From an uncultured Clostridia bacterium (GTDB taxonomy: Bacteria; Bacillota; Clostridia; Oscillospirales; CAG-272), in the NCBI GenBank assembly GCA_944384585.1, contig CALWTY010000016.1, positions 1 to 46,036 of the forward strand: DNA of 46,036 nt, read 5' to 3'. The translations under genes and the position numbers were made by a program. A model generated the notes under the pieces. That model was not told the DNA's origin. It saw only the letters and a program-made list of their open reading frames with translations, and did not search any database. Shown piece by piece: positions 41,603-46,036 of the stretch; position 1 is the stretch's first letter, and each line of letters opens with the position of its first letter.

Positions 41603-42679
41603 ATGATCAATATCGCGCTTCTCGGATTCGGAACGGTCGGCAGCGGCGTTGCCGAGGTCTTTTCGGAAAACCGGGATCTGATCCGGAGCAGAACCGGCTT
41701 CGACTTCAACATCAAATACATTCTCGATCTCCGCGAGTTCCCCGATCATCCGCTCGGAAGCCGCGTGGTGCATGATTTCAACATCATCCTCAACGACCCC
41801 GAGATCTCGATTGTGGCAGAGATGATGGGAGGACTGCACCCCGCCTACGATTTTTCGATGGCGGCGCTGAAGGCGGGAAAAAATGTCGTGACCTCCAACA
41901 AGGCGGTGGTGGCCGCCTTCGGTCCTGAGCTGCTGCGGGAAGCCGCCGATCGGGGCGTTCGCTATCTCTTTGAGGCAAGCGTCGGCGGCGGGATTCCGAT
42001 CATTCGCTCGCTGACCGAGCTGGCTGCCGGAAACGACATCTTTGAAATTGCCGGCATCTTAAACGGAACCACCAACTATATTCTCACCATGATGTTCAAA
42101 AACGGCCTTTCCTTTGCCGACGCGCTTGCCTCTGCGCAGGCGCTCGGCTATGCAGAGGCCGATCCCTCCGCCGACGTCGACGGCTTCGACACCTGCCGCA
42201 AGATCTGCATCCTGACGGCGGTGGCATACGGCACGCTGATCCCCTTTGAAAAGGTGGAAACGATCGGGATCCGCGACATCACGGCGGAGGATATCCGCGC
42301 GGCGGAGGCGCAGGGCTGTTCCGTCAAGCTCATCGCCAGAGCCGTCAGGACGCCCGACGGGATTTATCTCAAGACCGAGCCGATGGCGGTCCGCAAAACC
42401 AATCCGCTCTATGCCATCGAGGATGTCTTCAACGGCATTCTGATCCGCGGCAACGTTTCCGGGGATCTGATGTTCTTCGGCAAGGGAGCAGGCAAGCTCC
42501 CGACCGCCGGTGCCGTTGTATCGGATATCCTCGACATTCCGGCAAGAGCCGACTCGCAGCCCCACCGGCAGCTTTGGGTACGAGACGAATCCGCCTATGT
42601 GCCGGAGCTTCCGAAGGAGCTCCTCGACCGCAGTCTGGAGGAGCTGGGCATTCCCCTCGGAAAAAAAGCGCGCTGCTGA
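41603..42679 (+). CDS. hom: homoserine dehydrogenase
   Basis: A 358-residue enzyme that reduces aspartate semialdehyde to homoserine for threonine and methionine synthesis. The NAD(P)-binding start is [16 protein letters not shown], then [12 protein letters not shown] and the catalytic/substrate signature [48 protein letters not shown]. It lacks the C-terminal ACT domain of feedback-controlled versions. The best ribosome site (AAAGGAG at 41571-41577) is 25 bases from the ATG with a GCCTTTT...AAAAGGC hairpin (41577-41592) in between, which could bring it close; GGCAGGG nearer the ATG is the alternative. Its end overlaps the convergent symporter gene by 85 bases. Confidence 0.93.
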   Translation: MINIALLGFGTVGSGVAEVFSENRDLIRSRTGFDFNIKYILDLREFPDHPLGSRVVHDFNIILNDPEISIVAEMMGGLHPAYDFSMAALKAGKNVVTSNKAVVAAFGPELLREAADRGVRYLFEASVGGGIPIIRSLTELAAGNDIFEIAGILNGTTNYILTMMFKNGLSFADALASAQALGYAEADPSADVDGFDTCRKICILTAVAYGTLIPFEKVETIGIRDITAEDIRAAEAQGCSVKLIARAVRTPDGIYLKTEPMAVRKTNPLYAIEDVFNGILIRGNVSGDLMFFGKGAGKLPTAGAVVSDILDIPARADSQPHRQLWVRDESAYVPELPKELLDRSLEELGIPLGKKARC

Positions 42680-43953
42680 AAATAGCGCCGTGTGACCGAG
42701 GCGGAACACCCGGAAAGCAGACAGAGGCAGACGGTATTGATCAACGCCATCACCGAAATCGAGGCGTCTGCCAGCTCCCACACCAAAGAGGGCGCAAAGA
42801 GAGCGCCCGCAAGCCCCGCCGCACTGTACAGCCATGTATAGAGACGGCGGGCTTTTTGTCCCGCTCCGAGATAACACAGCCCCTCCAGCCCGTAATACGA
42901 CCAGCAGACCACCGAGGCAACGGCATAGACTGCCGAGGAGAGCGCGATGAACTCCCCGCCGAAGCGCCCCGCGCTCTCATAAGCGCGGACGGCGATCTCC
43001 ATCCCGTTCCCCCCGGCAAGCTCCCCGGGACGGACAATCAGCACCACAAAGGCAGTCAGCGTGCAGAGCAGGACGGTGTCGACAAAGACCTCGAAAATCC
43101 CGAAGAACCCCTGCTCTGCCGGCTCGTTATCGGCGGAAGCGTGCGCGTAAGCCGCCGTTCCGCAGCCCGCCTCGTTGGACAAAAGCCCCCGCGAAACCCC
43201 GTAGCGGAGCGAGCGGCTGACGGCAAGGCCGAGGAATCCCCCTCCGACCGCCGACGCAGAGAAGGCATCCGAGACGATCTCCGACAGGATCGAGGGCAGG
43301 AGAGCGCGGTTGACAATCAGAATGGCAAGGGAAAGGATCACATACCCAAGCGTCAGAACCGGGATCACCGCGGCGGAAAAGCGCGCCACCCGCGCGACGC
43401 CTCCCCGCACCAGCAGCAGCGTCAGCGCGGCAAAGACGGCGCCGGTGAGGAACTTGGAAACCCCGAAGCTGCCGGACAGCGCCTCTGCCGCCGCCGAGCT
43501 CTGCACAATATTACCGATGCTGAAGGAGGTCAGCACCAGCAGCACCGCAAAGACGGCGGCAAGCCGCCTGCTCCCAAGCCCCTGCGCGATATAGTAGGAG
43601 GCGCCTCCGTGGCCGTTTTTTTTATAGGCCATCGCCACCGTCACCTCGACATACTTGATCACCATCGCGAAAAAGGCGCTGACCCACATCCAGAAGACCG
43701 ATCCTGCGCCTCCCGCCGCAATCGCGGCTGCGACTCCCGCGATGTTTCCCACGCCGAGCGTCCCCGACAACGCCACGCAGGCAGCCTTGAACGGGGACAC
43801 GCCCCCCTTCTTCCGCCGAAACAGCGAGCCGATCACGGCAGCGGGGTGAAGCAGCAGAAAAAAGCGATGTCTGACCAGCAGATAGATTCCCGCCGCGATC
43901 AGAACCGCCGGCAAAAGCGGCCCGAAGAGGCGCTCATTTAAAAACGACAGCAT
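42595..43953 (-). CDS. AGCS-family sodium:alanine/glycine symporter
   Basis: A 452-residue transporter with about 10-11 membrane helices. Family features seen: [82 protein letters not shown] and [14 protein letters not shown]. It should import alanine or glycine with Na+. GGAGGG at five bases fixes the ATG at 43953. The last 28 codons overlap the end of hom on the other strand; the basic, Ser/Arg-rich tail there looks unselected and may be an extension past an older stop. Confidence 0.92.
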   Translation of the reverse strand: MLSFLNERLFGPLLPAVLIAAGIYLLVRHRFFLLLHPAAVIGSLFRRKKGGVSPFKAACVALSGTLGVGNIAGVAAAIAAGGAGSVFWMWVSAFFAMVIKYVEVTVAMAYKKNGHGGASYYIAQGLGSRRLAAVFAVLLVLTSFSIGNIVQSSAAAEALSGSFGVSKFLTGAVFAALTLLLVRGGVARVARFSAAVIPVLTLGYVILSLAILIVNRALLPSILSEIVSDAFSASAVGGGFLGLAVSRSLRYGVSRGLLSNEAGCGTAAYAHASADNEPAEQGFFGIFEVFVDTVLLCTLTAFVVLIVRPGELAGGNGMEIAVRAYESAGRFGGEFIALSSAVYAVASVVCWSYYGLEGLCYLGAGQKARRLYTWLYSAAGLAGALFAPSLVWELADASISVMALINTVCLCLLSGCSASVTRRYFQQRAFFPRGMPSSSRLRSRSSFGSSGT

Positions 43954-43978
43954 TTTTCCCTCCGTCCGAAAAAAACTC

Positions 43979-44007
43979 TTGCAAAAACCATCGCGATATG
44001 ATATAAT
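43979..44007 (+). promoter_or_regulatory. strong promoter of the tRNA-Leu locus
   Basis: TTGCAA (43979-43984), a 17-base spacer and TATAAT (44002-44007), about 38 bases before the tRNA-Leu 5' half at 44045. It probably drove the original tRNA gene and may now drive the intact copy downstream. Confidence 0.7.
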
Positions 44008-44044
44008 ATCATAGATATATGTATTATCTGCCCGATTCATTTAT

Positions 44045-44099
44045 GCCGGTGTGTTGGAATTGGCAGACGAGGTGGACTCAAAATCCCATTCGTCTGTTG
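44045..44099 (+). pseudogene. tRNA-Leu remnant, 5' half only
   Basis: The sequence matches the intact tRNA-Leu at 44236 through the acceptor 5' strand, D-arm and anticodon loop (GCCGGTGTG...CTCAAAATC), with a few changes (such as GGTGGA for GACAGA). It then diverges, with no variable arm, T-arm (GGTTCGAGTCC) or 3' acceptor strand, so no functional tRNA can form. Confidence 0.75.
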
Positions 44100-44235
44100 T
44101 TACCACTTCGGCTGAAGCCCTTGATTTTTCAAGGAAATTTGACAATTCAATATGTAAGTGATTTTTAATGTCCCCCCACGATGGACCTCCGATTTCTCAG
44201 AGGCTCCATCCGGGGTAAGACTTAAAAATATAAAT

Positions 44236-44322
44236 GCCGGTGTGTCGGAATTGGCAGACGAGACAGACTCAAAATCTGTTATCCGCAAGGGTGTGTGGGT
44301 TCGAGTCCCACCACCGGCACCA
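44236..44322 (+). tRNA. tRNA-Leu (CAA)
   Basis: A complete class II tRNA of 87 bases. The acceptor GCCGGTG pairs with CACCGGC, the discriminator is A and CCA is encoded. The anticodon stem ACAGA/TCTGT encloses CTCAAAA, giving anticodon CAA (reads UUG). A long variable arm and a T-arm GTGGG-TTCGAGT-CCCAC follow. Confidence 0.93.
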
Positions 44323-44335
44323 GAATTCAATGGCT

Positions 44336-44377
44336 CGCAAACCCAGTAAAATCAAGGGTTTGCGGGCTTTCTTTTTT
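44336..44377 (+). terminator. terminator after tRNA-Leu
   Basis: GCAAACCC (44337-44344) pairs with GGGTTTGC (44356-44363), followed by a T-rich tail (44368-44377). Confidence 0.75.
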
Positions 44378-44432
44378 GCTTGGCGCATTGGATTCTTCTC
44401 CATGCACATCAGCAAAATCAGGCTTTTTTGAC

Positions 44433-44471
44433 AATGGACCTCCTGTTTTGAGGCAAATTTGGAGGTCCATT
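44433..44471. repeat. inverted repeat at the 3' end of the integrase gene
   Basis: AATGGACCTCC (44433-44443) with its exact complement GGAGGTCCATT (44461-44471), ending next to the integrase stop. ATGGACCTCC also occurs at 44181-44190 on the other side of the tRNA, with a bulged complement at 44200-44210. No T run follows, so integrase-binding or attachment sites are more likely than a terminator. Confidence 0.5.
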
Positions 44472-45677
44472 TCAGTCATGGACCACCGTAGGATATACCC
44501 CCATGATCGCGTTGGCAGACGCCACTTTGGAATTGAAATCCAAATGAGTATAGATATTAGAGGTCGTAGAAATATCGCTGTGACCCAGCCATTCCTGGAT
44601 TTCTTTCAAGCTGACCCCGTTTGCATACAGCAAACTCGCGCAGCTATGACGGAGATCGTGGAATCGTATTTTTCGTAAGCCATACTTCTCTAAAATCAGC
44701 GGAAAGTGCTGTGTGATATAACCCGGCTTCACAAGTTCGCCAATTTCATTGACATAGATATATCCTTCGGCTTCGGTGTTGTAAGACTTGCCGCAGAGCT
44801 TTCGGTTTTGCTCCTGTTGGAGTTTTAACCGGTGCAGCAATTCCTCAAAGGGTGGAACCAGCGGCAACGTGCGGTAGCTGGACTTGGTTTTGGTACGGTC
44901 CTTTTCAATGATCGTACTTTTCCCGTTGAGCGTCACCTGGGTCACGGTATGGCGGATGGTGATGGTCTTTTTCTTAAAGTCAATAGCGTCCCATTTCAAA
45001 CCCACGACTTCGCTCCGACGCAACCCGTAGAAAGCCGCCAGTATGACGCCCAGTTCAATCGGATCGCCGCGCACGATCTGGAATAGCTTTTCCAGCTCAT
45101 GCTCATCGTAAATGCTGCCTACAAATTTCTGCTTTTTGGGGCGTTCAATTCGATCCGCCGGATTGCTCGACAGAAGCCCCGTCTTAAATGCATATTGCAG
45201 GGCCTTTCGGATGTTGGCATGGCGGTGGATCACCGTATTGGCCGACACTCCATTTACCTTCATTTCGTAAGTGTAGTAGTCCTGCAACTGCTTAGGCGTA
45301 ACCTGCCTCAGCCGAAGCCCTGGATGGTGTTCCTCAAAATAAGGGACAATCCGATTCTTGATACCGGATGAATAAGCCGCATAAGTGGTGATTTCCACGC
45401 TGGCCTTCATCATTTCCAGCCAATCCAGTAGGAACCGGGTAAAAAGAATGTCCGCAGGGTTGTCGGTGTATCCTTTTTCCCTTTCCATCTGACGGAGCTG
45501 TAATTCAGCCTCCATCGTGCGGCGCGCCTCCTGAAGCATGGCTTCGGCACGCTTTTTATTGCCCTTGACGGGCAGCCCTGTGGATTTGGAAGGCGTTTGA
45601 CGCTTTCCGTTTTCGTCTGTATAACTGAGGACGATATGATAGTATCCTCTTTTTTCACGCAGATGTCCTGCAACCAT
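44472..45677 (-). CDS. tyrosine recombinase integrase of a tRNA-Leu-associated element
   Basis: A 401-residue Tn916/phage-type integrase. An N-terminal arm-binding region (YYHIVLSYTDENGKRQTPSKSTGL) is followed by the core-binding domain and the catalytic domain with FYGLRRSEVVGLKW (first Arg), HDLRHSCASLLYANG (His-x-x-Arg), LGHSDISTTSNIYTHLD (His and the Tyr nucleophile). AAAGGAGG at nine bases sets the ATG. The gene ends about 150 bases from tRNA-Leu and is paired with an excisionase-like gene, the usual border of an integrative element or prophage; most of the element lies beyond the window. Confidence 0.93.
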   Translation of the reverse strand: MVAGHLREKRGYYHIVLSYTDENGKRQTPSKSTGLPVKGNKKRAEAMLQEARRTMEAELQLRQMEREKGYTDNPADILFTRFLLDWLEMMKASVEITTYAAYSSGIKNRIVPYFEEHHPGLRLRQVTPKQLQDYYTYEMKVNGVSANTVIHRHANIRKALQYAFKTGLLSSNPADRIERPKKQKFVGSIYDEHELEKLFQIVRGDPIELGVILAAFYGLRRSEVVGLKWDAIDFKKKTITIRHTVTQVTLNGKSTIIEKDRTKTKSSYRTLPLVPPFEELLHRLKLQQEQNRKLCGKSYNTEAEGYIYVNEIGELVKPGYITQHFPLILEKYGLRKIRFHDLRHSCASLLYANGVSLKEIQEWLGHSDISTTSNIYTHLDFNSKVASANAIMGVYPTVVHD

Positions 45678-45731
45678 AAAATAAAACCTCCTTTGGTGGT
45701 GCAGCGCAATTCATCTGCCGTTGACCCTTTT

Positions 45732-45760
45732 ATTGTAGCAAGAGTTTCTAAACACGGCAA
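45732..45760 (-). promoter_or_regulatory. promoter of the integrase gene
   Basis: On the minus strand TTGCCG (complement of 45755-45760), a 17-base spacer and TACAAT (complement of 45732-45737), between the excisionase-like gene and the integrase. Confidence 0.65.
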
Positions 45761-45775
45761 ATGTGCGACGAGGTT

Positions 45776-46006
45776 TTACGCATTGGATTCTTCGTTCAAC
45801 CCCAAATATTGGAGAATGCTGATTTTGGGAATACGGTAGATTCGCCCGATAGAGAACGACTCGATCTCGCCTTTTTTAAGAAGCCGGTATCCGGTCTTTA
45901 GACTGATTCCTCCAAGCATTTTACACATTTGCGGAACCGTAACTATATCGGGATATTCCGAAAACATAAGCTGATATGCGCTGTCTAGCCTCCTTTCCAT
46001 AGCCAT
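45776..46006 (-). CDS. excisionase-like helix-turn-helix protein
   Basis: A 76-residue protein with a MerR/Xis-type HTH: DIVTVPQMCKMLGGISLKTGYRLLKKGEIESFSIGRIYRIPK. This helix-turn-helix 17 (excisionase) type usually accompanies an integrase and directs excision. The start is uncertain; ATG at 46006 or 46000, or a GTG at 46021. It lies directly upstream of the integrase in the same direction. Confidence 0.75.
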   Translation of the reverse strand: MAMERRLDSAYQLMFSEYPDIVTVPQMCKMLGGISLKTGYRLLKKGEIESFSIGRIYRIPKISILQYLGLNEESNA

Positions 46007-46036
46007 AAATTTGCCACCCACATAGGAGCGGCTGAC

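Overview
The window looks like a chromosomal segment of an endospore-forming, GC-rich member of the Clostridia (Bacillota), probably a host- or plant-fibre-associated anaerobe. The evidence is a spoVAC-spoVAD-spoVAE operon, many lipoproteins and wall-anchored proteins of Gram-positive type, strong AGGAGG ribosome sites, sigma-A-like promoters with 17-base spacers, and a surface-protein style (MucBP, InlB-B and CnaB-like modules, SipW-type signal peptides) typical of gut Clostridia. The species cannot be named from the sequence alone.

Layout. 0.2-12.6 kb is a glycan-use locus. A leftward gene series (Gfo/Idh-like oxidoreductase, ABC solute-binding lipoprotein, MGH1-like glycosidase, pectate-lyase-like lipoprotein, two more surface proteins, PfkB sugar kinase) is bracketed by two AraC-type regulators; the second overlaps a GH31 alpha-glycosidase gene. 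12.8-14.7 kb is the leftward spoVA operon. 14.9-15.6 kb is an AP2-domain gene broken by an in-frame TAG. 15.7-25.7 kb is a leftward surface or matrix operon: a SipW-type signal peptidase first, then five TasA/camelysin-like proteins, a giant adhesin, another TasA-like protein and a wall-anchor protein. The adhesin and the anchor gene each carry a one-base frameshift.

25.8-27.25 kb is the most interesting part. A tyrosine recombinase gene sits inside a segment bounded by a perfect 22-bp inverted repeat. A near-consensus sigma-A promoter lies just inside the right repeat, pointing outwards into a terminator. If the segment inverts, that promoter would lie about 118 bases upstream of sipW and point into the whole matrix operon. 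I read this as a self-contained invertible-promoter switch for the SipW/TasA-like operon, shown here in the OFF orientation. The architecture is seen directly in the sequence; inversion itself is inferred.

27.5-28.8 kb is a GH43-like lipoprotein gene with a truncated start and an in-frame TGA. 29.5-44 kb is mostly housekeeping: a P-type ATPase, TrmO, a GNAT-like protein, CCA-adding enzyme, a Dabb protein, an LtaS-like transferase, a DUF5662 protein, a PAP2 phosphatase, a DUF1836 regulator with NfeD and flotillin, homoserine dehydrogenase and an AGCS symporter. 44.0-46.0 kb holds a broken tRNA-Leu 5' half with a strong promoter, an intact tRNA-Leu(CAA), and the integrase and excisionase-like genes of an integrated element that runs off the right end.
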